A stretch of DNA of 51,157 nucleotides from Muribaculaceae bacterium. Lineage in GTDB: Bacteria > Bacteroidota > Bacteroidia > Bacteroidales > Muribaculaceae. The notes beneath the pieces were generated by a model. That model was not told where the DNA came from and did no database searches. It saw only the letters and a program-made list of their open reading frames with translations. Of this stretch, positions 25,642-33,625 are shown in pieces. The number at the start of each line of letters is the position of its first letter. The stretch's first letter is position 1. The stretch spans positions 1 through 51,157 of the forward strand of contig JAFYYI010000019.1 in the NCBI GenBank assembly GCA_017557665.1, read 5' to 3'. The translations under genes and the position numbers were made by a program.

Positions 25642-25649
25642 TATATTTG
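25642..25649 (+). promoter_or_regulatory. -7 box (TATATTTG) for the MFS/malQ/pullulanase operon
   Basis: TATATTTG fits TAnnTTTG and lies 66 bases before the first ATG. The sequence just upstream is A-rich without a clear TTTG, suggesting that an activator may be needed. Confidence 0.55.
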
Positions 25650-25715
25650 TAGGTGCTTAACCGCTTATAACTACAGATTATTACCAAACACTAAAATAAC
25701 ACTAAAAACACTGAA

Positions 25716-27053
25716 ATGATGAGAACAAAACCTGATTTGAGTTTCTGGAAACTCTTTAATTTAAGTTTTGGCTTTTTTGGAGTACAGATTGCTTATGCAC
25801 TTCAGACAGCCAACATCAGCCGCATCTTCCAAACCCTTGGTGCCGATCCCAAAAGCTTGAGTTTCTTTTGGATTCTACCTCCTCTCATGGGCCTTATTGT
25901 TCAACCGTTTGTAGGAAAGTGGAGTGATAAAACCTGGTGCAAATTAGGCCGCCGAGTCCCCTACCTCATTGCAGGTACCGCAGTATCAGTGCTAGTTATG
26001 TGCCTTCTTCCAAATGCCGGACGACTAAGTTCTGTATTCTGGGTTGCCATGCTCATAGGCACCATTATCCTGATGCTTCTCGACACAAGCCTTAATATGG
26101 CGATGCAGCCCTTCAAGATGATGGTGGGCGATATGGTCAATGAAAAACAGAAGACCAAGGCTTACTCAATTCAAAGTTTCTTAGTCAACGCTGGCCAAGT
26201 AGTTGGTTCCGTGTTGCCTTTTGCATTAACCTATTTTGGTGTCAGCAACGATGCAACCAATGGTGTGCCTGCATCACTAACTTATGCCTTCTACGTTGGT
26301 GCAGCTGTTCTTATCCTTTGCGTTATCTACACATGCCTAAACGTAAAAGAGATGCCGCCAGAGGAATACAAGCTTTATCACGGCAATATTTCACCTGAAG
26401 ACAATTCACCCAAGCGGAGTATGGCAGAGTTACTCAAAACAGCTCCTTCTGCCTTCTGGCAGGTGGGTCTGGTACAGTTCTTCTGTTGGGCAGCCTTCCT
26501 GTTCATGTGGAACTATTCAACAGGTACTATTGCCGAAACTTGTTGGGGTGCGACTGACTCTTCGACAAAAGAATTTCAAGACGCAGGCGATTGGGTAGGC
26601 GTAGTTTTTGGCGTGGAATCAATAGCAGCTGTTCTTTGGGCCATCGTCATCCCCTATTTCAAGGAGCGTAAAACGGCTTACATTATCAGCATCATACTCG
26701 GTGCACTTGGATTCTTTATGATTCCGTTTATCCATAACCAGTATCTCCTCATTTTGCCCTATGCTTTAATTGGATGTACTTGGTCAGCCATGCTTGCCCT
26801 TCCTTTCACTATTGTAACCAATGCACTTGAAGGTGATCCAAACATGGGTACATATCTTGGACTTTTCAACGGTACCATTTGCATTCCACAGATTGTGGCA
26901 AGTATCGCTGGTTTTGGTTTCATGTATGTCTTTGAACAATTTGGCTTGACCATGAAGACCATGATGCTTGTTTCTTCAATACTCTTAGTACTTGGTGCTT
27001 TCTTCGTATTAAAGATTAGAGAATCACATGGCATTAATCAACAACCTAATTAA
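25716..27053 (+). CDS. MFS sugar transporter (SLC45/GPH-like, probably maltose/malto-oligosaccharide)
   Basis: A 445-residue protein with about 12 transmembrane helices. It opens FWKLFNLSFGFFGVQIAYAL, followed by GLIVQPFVGKWSDKTWCKLG with an RRVPY continuation, the loop 2-3 signature of SLC45/GPH-type sugar carriers. Related Bacteroidota genes sit in starch loci and import maltose or maltodextrins across the inner membrane. It is followed after 13 bases by malQ and then the pullulanase. Base composition stands out: two 60-base samples counted by hand gave 40 and 43 % GC against 55 % in malQ, so codon use differs sharply from its operon partners. The start is either of two adjacent ATGs. Confidence 0.88.
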   Translation: MMRTKPDLSFWKLFNLSFGFFGVQIAYALQTANISRIFQTLGADPKSLSFFWILPPLMGLIVQPFVGKWSDKTWCKLGRRVPYLIAGTAVSVLVMCLLPNAGRLSSVFWVAMLIGTIILMLLDTSLNMAMQPFKMMVGDMVNEKQKTKAYSIQSFLVNAGQVVGSVLPFALTYFGVSNDATNGVPASLTYAFYVGAAVLILCVIYTCLNVKEMPPEEYKLYHGNISPEDNSPKRSMAELLKTAPSAFWQVGLVQFFCWAAFLFMWNYSTGTIAETCWGATDSSTKEFQDAGDWVGVVFGVESIAAVLWAIVIPYFKERKTAYIISIILGALGFFMIPFIHNQYLLILPYALIGCTWSAMLALPFTIVTNALEGDPNMGTYLGLFNGTICIPQIVASIAGFGFMYVFEQFGLTMKTMMLVSSILLVLGAFFVLKIRESHGINQQPN

Positions 27054-27066
27054 ACCATAATCAATC

Positions 27067-29748
27067 ATGAAAGTAAGATTCAACATCGAGTACGGCACCG
27101 TCTATGGTGAGAATCTGGTACTCAATATTGTGAATAGCGCCGATGGCGAGAAAGTGGCCAGCCATGCCATGAAGCCCGCCAGCGACAAAGTGTGGAAATG
27201 TGACATCGACCTGCCTGCCAAAGCTGGTCATATCGACTATTACTACAGCGTAGAGCGTGACGGCAAGGAGATGAGACACGAGTGGACGGTCATTCCCCAT
27301 CGTCTTGACCTGAATGCCACCAAGGCGACGCGCTACATCACCTACGACCACTGGAACGACATGCCCGACGACAGCTACCTCTACAGCTCGGCATTCACCG
27401 ACTGTGTGGCCCTGCGCAAGCACCAGGCTGTTGCCAAGAGCAAGTATCCCACTATCGTGCAGCTCAAGGTGCGTGCTCCGCAGCTGCGCACAGGCGAAAC
27501 GCTCGGTGTCGTGGGTAACGAGCCGACACTGGGCGACTGGGATGAGGCTAAAGCCCTCAAGATGACCGAGCACAACCACAACGAGTGGGTCATCTCGCTC
27601 GATGGCGCGGCATTCAAGAAGGCGTTTGTGGAGTTCAAGTTCGTCATCCTGGGCGGCAAGGGCAAGCCTGTCATCTGGGAAACGGGCGACAACCGCACGG
27701 TGCTGCTGCCTGTCCTGAAAGACGGCGAGCACATCGTCTATGAATTACAACAGGCCTACTTCCCCCTCTATCCCATCAAGCTGGCAGGTACCGTGGTGCC
27801 CATCTTCTCGCTCCGCAGCGAGGGCAGTTTCGGCGTTGGCGACTTCGGGGACCTCAAGCTGATGGTGGACTGGGTGGCCAGCACGGGACAACGCGCCCTG
27901 CAGGTATTGCCTATCAACGACACCACCATCACCCACACCTGGAGCGACAGCTATCCTTATAACAGCATCAGCATCTATGCCTTGCATCCCCAGTACATGG
28001 ACCTGCGTCAGCTGCCCAAACTCGCCGACAAGAAACGTGCTGCCGAGTTCGAGAAACTGCGTAAGGAACTGAATGCCCTGCCCCAGATCGACTATGAACG
28101 CGTGAACAACGCCAAGCGTGAATACATGAAGCTCCTGTTCGAGCAGGAGGGTGAACAAGTGCTCAAGAGCGACGAATTCAAGGCATTTTTCAATGCCAAC
28201 CAGGATTGGCTGGTACCCTATGCCGCCTTCAGCAACTACCGCGACATGTATGGCACCGCCTCATTCTCACAATGGCCCCACCACCACTCGTTCAGCGACG
28301 AGGAACGCTCAGCGATGAGCAATCCGCGCACCAAGGCGTTCAAGGAGGTGAGCCTGTGGTATTATGTGCAGTACTATCTGGACAAGCAGATGCATGCCGC
28401 CCACGAGTACGCCCAGAGCAAGCACGTCATCCTCAAGGGTGATATTCCCATCGGCATCAGCCGCGACAGTGTCGAGGCATGGGTAGAGCCCAAATACTTC
28501 AACCTCAACGGCCAGGCCGGTGCCCCGCCCGATGCCTTCTCGACCAACGGACAGAACTGGGGCTTCCCGACCTATAACTGGGACGTGATGCTGGCCGACG
28601 GCTGCCAGTGGTGGGTAAAACGTTTCCGCAAGATGGCACAATACTTCGATGCCTACCGCATCGACCATGTGCTGGGCTTCTTCCGCATCTGGGAAATTCC
28701 CATCAATGCCGTTCACGGTCTGCTGGGTCAGTTCTCACCCTCACAGGGCATGAGCGCACAGGAAATCCGCAGCTATGGCCTGAACTTCCAGGAAGAACTG
28801 ATGACCAAGCCATTTATTGCCGATTGGGTGCTGGACCGCATCTTCGGCAGGCTGGCCAATATTGTCCGCGAGAAATATGTCGAGCGCGTTCATGACGACA
28901 TCTACCGCATGAAGCCCGAGTATGACACCCAACGCAAGGTGGAGGCCGCCTTCAAGGGCAAGACCAGCGAGGAGGACATCTGGCTCAGGGATGGCCTGTA
29001 CGCACTCATCAGCGACGTGCTGTTCGTGCGTGACCGCAAGAACCCGGCCCTGTTCCATCCGCGCATCTCGGTTCAGTTCGACTTCATCTACGAGGCGCTC
29101 TACGACAACGACAAGGCAGCGTTCAACAAGCTCTATAACGAGTACTACTACCACCGCAACAACGACTTCTGGTACCACGAGGCCATGAAGAAGCTGCCCA
29201 AGCTGGTTCAAGCCACCCGCATGCTCGTGTGTGCCGAGGACCTTGGCATGGTGCCCGACTGCGTGGCATGGGTGATGAACGAGTTGCGCATCCTGAGCCT
29301 CGAGATCCAGTCGATGCCCAAGGACAACCACATCAAGTTCGGCAACCTCAACACCAACCCCTACCGCAGCGTGGCAACCATCTCGACCCACGACATGCCC
29401 ACAATGAGGCAGTGGTGGGAGGAGGACTGGGACCGCACCCAGGAGTTCTACAATATGGCCCTGTGGCACAACGATGCCGCACCGCATCCTATGCCCGGCT
29501 GGCTTGCCGACGATATTGTGCGTGCCCACCTCAACTGCCCGTCCATGCTCTGCCTGCTCTCGCTGCAGGATTGGCTGGCCATTGATGAGAACATGCGAAT
29601 CGCCGACGCCGATGCCGAGCGCATCAATATCCCTGCTAATCCTCGTCACTACTGGCGCTATCGCATGCACATGACGATTGAGCAGCTGATGAAGTCAAGT
29701 GGATTCAACAACCACGTGAAAGAACTCATCTCACAAAGCGGTCGATAA
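27067..29748 (+). CDS. malQ: 4-alpha-glucanotransferase (GH77) with two N-terminal CBM20-like domains
   Basis: An 893-residue cytoplasmic enzyme with no signal peptide. Two starch-binding CBM20-like domains come first (about residues 1-115 and 125-245; the second has GVVGNEPTLGDWDEAKALKM). The GH77 barrel starts near AGTVVPIFSLRSEGSFGVGD. Catalytic residues are nucleophile D533 in YRIDHVLGF, acid/base E724 in CAEDLGMVP and D776 in THDMPTMRQWW. This is the plan of plant DPE2, which passes glucose from maltose to a soluble glucan, rather than the shorter E. coli MalQ. It sits between the MFS importer and the pullulanase; its stop shares one base with the next start (TAATG), so translation is coupled. 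Confidence 0.93.
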   Translation: MKVRFNIEYGTVYGENLVLNIVNSADGEKVASHAMKPASDKVWKCDIDLPAKAGHIDYYYSVERDGKEMRHEWTVIPHRLDLNATKATRYITYDHWNDMPDDSYLYSSAFTDCVALRKHQAVAKSKYPTIVQLKVRAPQLRTGETLGVVGNEPTLGDWDEAKALKMTEHNHNEWVISLDGAAFKKAFVEFKFVILGGKGKPVIWETGDNRTVLLPVLKDGEHIVYELQQAYFPLYPIKLAGTVVPIFSLRSEGSFGVGDFGDLKLMVDWVASTGQRALQVLPINDTTITHTWSDSYPYNSISIYALHPQYMDLRQLPKLADKKRAAEFEKLRKELNALPQIDYERVNNAKREYMKLLFEQEGEQVLKSDEFKAFFNANQDWLVPYAAFSNYRDMYGTASFSQWPHHHSFSDEERSAMSNPRTKAFKEVSLWYYVQYYLDKQMHAAHEYAQSKHVILKGDIPIGISRDSVEAWVEPKYFNLNGQAGAPPDAFSTNGQNWGFPTYNWDVMLADGCQWWVKRFRKMAQYFDAYRIDHVLGFFRIWEIPINAVHGLLGQFSPSQGMSAQEIRSYGLNFQEELMTKPFIADWVLDRIFGRLANIVREKYVERVHDDIYRMKPEYDTQRKVEAAFKGKTSEEDIWLRDGLYALISDVLFVRDRKNPALFHPRISVQFDFIYEALYDNDKAAFNKLYNEYYYHRNNDFWYHEAMKKLPKLVQATRMLVCAEDLGMVPDCVAWVMNELRILSLEIQSMPKDNHIKFGNLNTNPYRSVATISTHDMPTMRQWWEEDWDRTQEFYNMALWHNDAAPHPMPGWLADDIVRAHLNCPSMLCLLSLQDWLAIDENMRIADADAERINIPANPRHYWRYRMHMTIEQLMKSSGFNNHVKELISQSGR

Positions 29749-31670
29749 TGAAACAGCTCACTCTACTGGTAGCGATAATCATGGCATTACTCGTACCACA
29801 AATCCTTAACGCTCGCACTGGGGTCAACTACAGCCCCAGCGCGAGCACTTTTTCTGTTGTGACCAACGAGGACGCTCAACAGGTGAAACTGCGCATCTAC
29901 AAGGATGGCTTGGGTGGTAAACCCATCAAGATCGTCAACATGAAGCGTGAAAAGGCTGGCAGCCTCCTGTGGCAAGCGACCGTCAAGGGCGACCTCAAGG
30001 GCAAGTTCTACACGTTTGACGTGAAATACGGCGGCAAGTTCCGCGGCGAGTGCGCCGGCATCTGGGCTACGGCCGTCGGTGTGAACGGCAAGCGCGGAGC
30101 CATCGTTGACATGGCACAGACCAACCCGCAAGGCTGGAACGCCGACAAGCGTCCGAACATTGCCGACAAGGACCTCATCATCTATGAGATGCACCACAGG
30201 GACTTCTCTATCGATGAGTCGGGCGGTTTTACCTATAAGGGAAAATTCCTTGCCTTGACCGAGCCGCGCGCTATCGAGCACCTGAAGGCGCTGGGCGTGA
30301 ACGCCGTGCACATCCTGCCGTCGTTTGACTATGCCTCGGTCGACGAGACAAGGCTCAACGAGCCGCAGTACAACTGGGGTTATGACCCCGTGAACTACAA
30401 CGTGCCCGAGGGTGGCTATTCCACCGACCCTTACATGCCCGAGGTACGCATCCGCGAGTTCAAGCAGATGGTTCAAGCGCTGCACAAGGCCGGTATCAAG
30501 GTCATCCTCGACGTGGTGTATAACCACACCTGGAACATCGACGGGAGCAACTTCCAGCTGACGCGTCCCGACTACTTCTACCGCAAGAATGCCGACGGCT
30601 CCTACAGTAACGGCAGCGGTTGCGGCAATGAGACGGCCAGCGAGCGTGAAGGAATGCGCAATTACATGGTCGAGAGCGTGAAATATTGGGTCAGTGAATA
30701 CCACATCGACGGTTTCCGCTTCGACTTGATGGGCGTGCATGACATCGAGACGATGAACGCCATCCGTACCGCTGTACCCGAAGACATTTTCATCTATGGC
30801 GAGGGCTGGAGCGCCGGCAGTTGTGCTTACTCAGGAGAACTGGCCATGAAGGCCAACATCAGCAAGATGCCGGGTATCGCCGCTTTCAGCGACGAGATGC
30901 GCGACGCGCTACGCGGCCCGTGGGACAGCAACAGCAAGGCTGCTTTCCTGGGCGGCGTGAAGGGCAACGAGGAAAGCATCAAGTTCGGCATCGTGGGTGC
31001 CATCCAGCATCCCGGTGTGAATTACAACCAGGTGAACTACAGCAAGGCGCCCTATGCCCAAGAGCCAACCCAGATGATTGCCTATGTGAGCTGCCACGAC
31101 GACATGTGCCTTGTGGACCGCCTCAAGGCCAGCGTCAAGGACATCACCATCGATGAACTCATCCGCCTCGACCTGCTAGCTCAGACCGTGGTCATGACTT
31201 CACAGGGTGTGCCGTTCATGCTCGGCGGTGAGGAGATGCTGCGTGACAAGAAGGGCGTGCACAACAGCTACGAGAGCCCCGACAGCATCAACCATCTCGA
31301 TTGGGACAACCTGGAGCGTTACCCGCAGGTGATGGAGTACTACAAAAACCTGATTGCCCTGCGCAAGGCCCATCCCGCCTTCCATATGGGCAGTGCCGAC
31401 ATGGTGCGCCGCAACCTCGACTTCCTGCCCACCGAGAACTGCCTCGTGGCCTATCACATCAACGGCCGTAACGTGCCCGGCGAGCAGTGGGGTGATATCT
31501 ATGTGGCATTCAATGCCCAAAAGCGTGCCCGCTCCATCACTATCCCCGACGGCACCTACACCGTCGTCTGCCGCAACATCAAGTGCGACCAAGCAGGCCT
31601 CACCACCGTCACCACCAAAAACGGCAAAGTCACCATCCCCGCCCAAAGCGCGTTAATCCTCCACAACTAG
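29748..31670 (+). CDS. Exported type I pullulanase (GH13)
   Basis: A 640-residue debranching enzyme with a signal peptide (cut near QILNA/RTG) and no lipobox, so probably periplasmic. A short N-terminal sandwich domain precedes the barrel. Diagnostic is YNWGYDPVNYNVPEGGYS, the type I pullulanase motif. Conserved regions are DVVYNHT (I), GFRFDLMGVHD with nucleophile D326 (II), IYGEGW with E352 (III) and VSCHDD with D451 (IV). It cleaves alpha-1,6 branches of pullulan and limit dextrins. It is translationally coupled to malQ although the two proteins act in different compartments. The stop codon is followed at once by the left arm of the inverted repeat at 31671. Confidence 0.93.
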   Translation: MKQLTLLVAIIMALLVPQILNARTGVNYSPSASTFSVVTNEDAQQVKLRIYKDGLGGKPIKIVNMKREKAGSLLWQATVKGDLKGKFYTFDVKYGGKFRGECAGIWATAVGVNGKRGAIVDMAQTNPQGWNADKRPNIADKDLIIYEMHHRDFSIDESGGFTYKGKFLALTEPRAIEHLKALGVNAVHILPSFDYASVDETRLNEPQYNWGYDPVNYNVPEGGYSTDPYMPEVRIREFKQMVQALHKAGIKVILDVVYNHTWNIDGSNFQLTRPDYFYRKNADGSYSNGSGCGNETASEREGMRNYMVESVKYWVSEYHIDGFRFDLMGVHDIETMNAIRTAVPEDIFIYGEGWSAGSCAYSGELAMKANISKMPGIAAFSDEMRDALRGPWDSNSKAAFLGGVKGNEESIKFGIVGAIQHPGVNYNQVNYSKAPYAQEPTQMIAYVSCHDDMCLVDRLKASVKDITIDELIRLDLLAQTVVMTSQGVPFMLGGEEMLRDKKGVHNSYESPDSINHLDWDNLERYPQVMEYYKNLIALRKAHPAFHMGSADMVRRNLDFLPTENCLVAYHINGRNVPGEQWGDIYVAFNAQKRARSITIPDGTYTVVCRNIKCDQAGLTTVTTKNGKVTIPAQSALILHN

Positions 31671-31715
31671 ACGGAGAAAACGGATATAACGGAGAAAACG
31701 GAGGTTACGGGTAAT
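31671..31715. repeat. Left arm of a 45-bp inverted repeat made of nine-base units
   Basis: Five 9-base units ACGGAGAAA, ACGGATATA, ACGGAGAAA, ACGGAGGTT, ACGGGTAAT. The right arm (32488-32532) is its reverse complement with 42 of 45 positions identical, and the inner 21 bases are identical. The arm begins at the first base after the pullulanase stop. Confidence 0.92.
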
Positions 31716-31730
31716 TCCGTTTCCTCCGTT
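31688..31730. terminator. Hairpin overlapping the left arm, possible bidirectional terminator
   Basis: AACGGAGAAAACGG (31688-31701) pairs with CCGTTTCCTCCGTT (31717-31730) in 13 of 14 positions, around a 15-base loop. No long T run follows on the plus strand, so termination strength is uncertain. It could end pullulanase transcripts or cap the 3' end of the four-helix-bundle mRNA. It competes structurally with pairing of the left and right arms. Confidence 0.5.
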
Positions 31731-31775
31731 TCTATCATTATATCCGTGCTTTCAGTAATATCCTTGTCCTCAGTT

Positions 31776-32459
31776 CTATCGGTCGCTCTTATCGAGCAGG
31801 GCCTTTAATCGGGCGACTTCCTGCTTGAGAGCGGCGATTTCTTGGGATTGACGCTCGATAATTTCCTTTTGAGTAGCGCGTTGGTCAAGACGGGCTGCCG
31901 TCATGCGTTCGCGGATGCCACCCTCGGTCGTGAATTCACGGTCTTTCCTCTCAATGTATTTGTTCAATGCCGCATCCACCTGATGACACAGGCAGATGGC
32001 CATATTGGCCATCTCCTCATCATTCATCCTGGGAAGCAACTCCTTGTAGTCCTCAAACTTCCAATGCTTGCGACAAAATTCATGCATGTTCCTAAAACGG
32101 GGATGCTTGCCATACCATTCAGTATAGCCCTTGCGCTTGATATAATCTTGATAATCCTCAAGCAGTTCCTTGTTGCTGCCGCGGGCAACACCCAGCAATT
32201 TTAATTCAGTTTCAGTCGAGGTCTCTCCATCACTGCTGCCCTCAACGATGTTCTGTTTTGTGCTGCGAGCCGCCTGCACCATCTGATCGACAGTGCGGTC
32301 ACCATATTGTTTCAAAAACCTTTGGCAAAACACTTGAGTCAACTGATACAAGACATCACTGCGCTGATAAAACCGTAACTCGGTATACATTACCCTCTTG
32401 CGCAATGCACTCGCTGTCCCGTCATCATAATGGTTAACTCGTGGTTTCTTCTCACCCAT
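31776..32459 (-). CDS. Four-helix-bundle protein of the 23S rRNA intervening-sequence (S23) family, with suffix domain
   Basis: A 227-residue protein. Residues about 20-105 are a four-helix bundle with the S23/IVS-protein signature AARSTKQNIVEG, then TELKLLGVARGSNKELLEDY. A further helical region (about 105-185) fits the family annotated as four helix bundle suffix domain. The C-terminus is a coiled coil (EIIERQSQEIAALKQEV with LKALL). I chose the ATG at 32459 (MGEKKPRVNHYDDG) over a TTG three codons earlier. S23 proteins are encoded in intervening sequences of 23S rRNA, and a relative (Avd) works in diversity-generating retroelements; they bind nucleic acid, but their cellular role is unclear. 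Here the gene fills an inverted-repeat-bounded cassette between two convergent genes. A 60-base sample (32041-32100) is 42 % GC, below its neighbours. Confidence 0.85.
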   Translation of the reverse strand: MGEKKPRVNHYDDGTASALRKRVMYTELRFYQRSDVLYQLTQVFCQRFLKQYGDRTVDQMVQAARSTKQNIVEGSSDGETSTETELKLLGVARGSNKELLEDYQDYIKRKGYTEWYGKHPRFRNMHEFCRKHWKFEDYKELLPRMNDEEMANMAICLCHQVDAALNKYIERKDREFTTEGGIRERMTAARLDQRATQKEIIERQSQEIAALKQEVARLKALLDKSDR

Positions 32460-32487
32460 GATAGTCAAACATAGTTAAACCCCACAG

Positions 32488-32532
32488 ATTACCCGTAACC
32501 TCCGTTTTATCCGTTATCTCCGTTTTATCCGT
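32488..32532. repeat. Right arm of the 45-bp inverted repeat
   Basis: The reverse complement of this segment reads ACGGATAAA, ACGGAGATA, ACGGATAAA, ACGGAGGTT, ACGGGTAAT. It matches the left arm except at three G/T positions. It ends three bases before the ddl stop codon, so the cassette 31671-32532 exactly fills the space between the two flanking genes. Confidence 0.92.
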
Positions 32533-32535
32533 CAG

Positions 32536-33537
32536 TTAGAATTGGTTCTCGACGATGTCGGTGAGGACGTCGGTGAGGGAGAGGCCGGCGGCGCGGACTT
32601 GCTGGGGGATGAAGCTGGTGACGGTCATGCCGGGGGTGGTGTTGATTTCCAGCAGGTTGATGTGGTCGGTGCCGTCAGGGTTCTTGGTGATGATATAGTC
32701 GATGCGGATGATGCCGTTGCAGTGCAGGATGTCATAGATGCGTGACGTCTCGGCTTGCAAGGCGGCAGTCAACTCGTCGCTGATGCGGGCGGGGGTGATT
32801 TCCTCGACCTGGCCGTTGTACTTGGCGTCGTAGTCAAAGAACTCGTTGTCGGTCACCACTTCGGTCACGGGGAAGACGACAGATTTCTCCTTGGTCTTGT
32901 AGCAGCCCACAGTGACTTCGGTACCGTCCAAGAACCGCTCAATCATCACGTTGTCACACTGCTTGAAAGCGAACTCCATGGCATCGTCCAACTGATCGCA
33001 GCTCTTCACCTTGGTAACGCCAAAGCTCGACCCGTCGGCAGTGGGTTTAACAAAGCAGGGCATTCCCAAGTAGTCCTTGACCTTCTCGGCCGTCCAGCCG
33101 TGAGGCACACCGCGACGCACCTGGATGCTGTCGGGCACCGAGCAGCCGAAGGCCTTGAGGTAGTTGTTCAATGCGAACTTGTGGAACGTCAATGCCTCGA
33201 CCAACACGTTACAGGTCGAGTAAGGCAAGTCAACCATATCGAAATAGCCTTGCAAGACACCATTCTCACCGGGCGTGCCGTGGATAGTGATGTAGGCATA
33301 GTCGAAACGAATTTTCTCGCCGTCCTTCATGAACGAGAAGTCGTTCTTGTCGATGACAGGCTGCTGGCCATCTGGCAGGTTAACATGCCAGTCATTCTTC
33401 CTGATCATGACGATATAGACGTTGTAGCGCTTGTGGTCAAATGCATCGTAAATGCCCTGAGCCGAGCGCAGAGATACCTCGTATTCCGAGGAGTCGCCAC
33501 CACAGACGATGGCTATGGTTCTTTTGGTGAAATTCAT
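32536..33537 (-). CDS. ddl: D-alanine--D-alanine ligase
   Basis: A 333-residue ATP-grasp enzyme that joins two D-alanines for peptidoglycan precursors in the cytoplasm. It opens TIAIVCGGDSSEYEVSLRSA with the substrate-binding glutamate. It also has HGTPGENGVLQGYFDMVDLP, PCFVKPTADGSSFGVTKV (ATP-binding lysine and serine loop), FDYDAKYNG (omega loop) and the metal-binding LLEINTTPGMT. I chose the ATG at 33537 (MNFTKRT), since the longer frame runs into the promoter zone. It is divergent from murF, whose enzyme uses its product, across an 88-base intergenic region. Confidence 0.96.
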   Translation of the reverse strand: MNFTKRTIAIVCGGDSSEYEVSLRSAQGIYDAFDHKRYNVYIVMIRKNDWHVNLPDGQQPVIDKNDFSFMKDGEKIRFDYAYITIHGTPGENGVLQGYFDMVDLPYSTCNVLVEALTFHKFALNNYLKAFGCSVPDSIQVRRGVPHGWTAEKVKDYLGMPCFVKPTADGSSFGVTKVKSCDQLDDAMEFAFKQCDNVMIERFLDGTEVTVGCYKTKEKSVVFPVTEVVTDNEFFDYDAKYNGQVEEITPARISDELTAALQAETSRIYDILHCNGIIRIDYIITKNPDGTDHINLLEINTTPGMTVTSFIPQQVRAAGLSLTDVLTDIVENQF

Positions 33538-33565
33538 TTTTTGCACACACATTAAAATTCGGGTG

Positions 33566-33573
33566 CAAAATTA
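33566..33573 (-). promoter_or_regulatory. -7 box (TAATTTTG) for ddl
   Basis: TAATTTTG on the minus strand, 28 bases upstream of the ddl ATG. No clear -33 element is visible at 19-21 bases. Confidence 0.5.
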
Positions 33574-33596
33574 CACAAAATTTTGTGCTTTTATTG

Positions 33597-33604
33597 TATT
33601 TTTG
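33597..33604 (+). promoter_or_regulatory. -7 box (TATTTTTG) for murF
   Basis: TATTTTTG on the plus strand, 21 bases before the murF ATG. The two divergent boxes for ddl and murF are 23 bases apart, so the promoters must overlap back to back, which suggests joint control of the two cell-wall genes. Confidence 0.55.
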
Positions 33605-33625
33605 CAGCAATTAAATGAGCAGATT

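Noticed and set aside
25530..25715. Possible small RNA or riboswitch before the MFS gene
   Set aside because: The only clear structure is the terminator of the upstream operon; the remaining leader is A/T-rich with no recognised aptamer.
29748..31670. Loss of the region IV asparagine in the pullulanase (CHD in place of NHD) as an inactivating change
   Set aside because: Type I pullulanases naturally vary before HD in this region, and all three acidic catalytic residues are present.
31671..32532. Transposon interpretation with a transposase
   Set aside because: The only gene inside is a four-helix-bundle protein with no nuclease or transposase motif, and no target-site duplication could be identified beyond the arms. 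I kept it as an inverted-repeat cassette rather than an insertion sequence.
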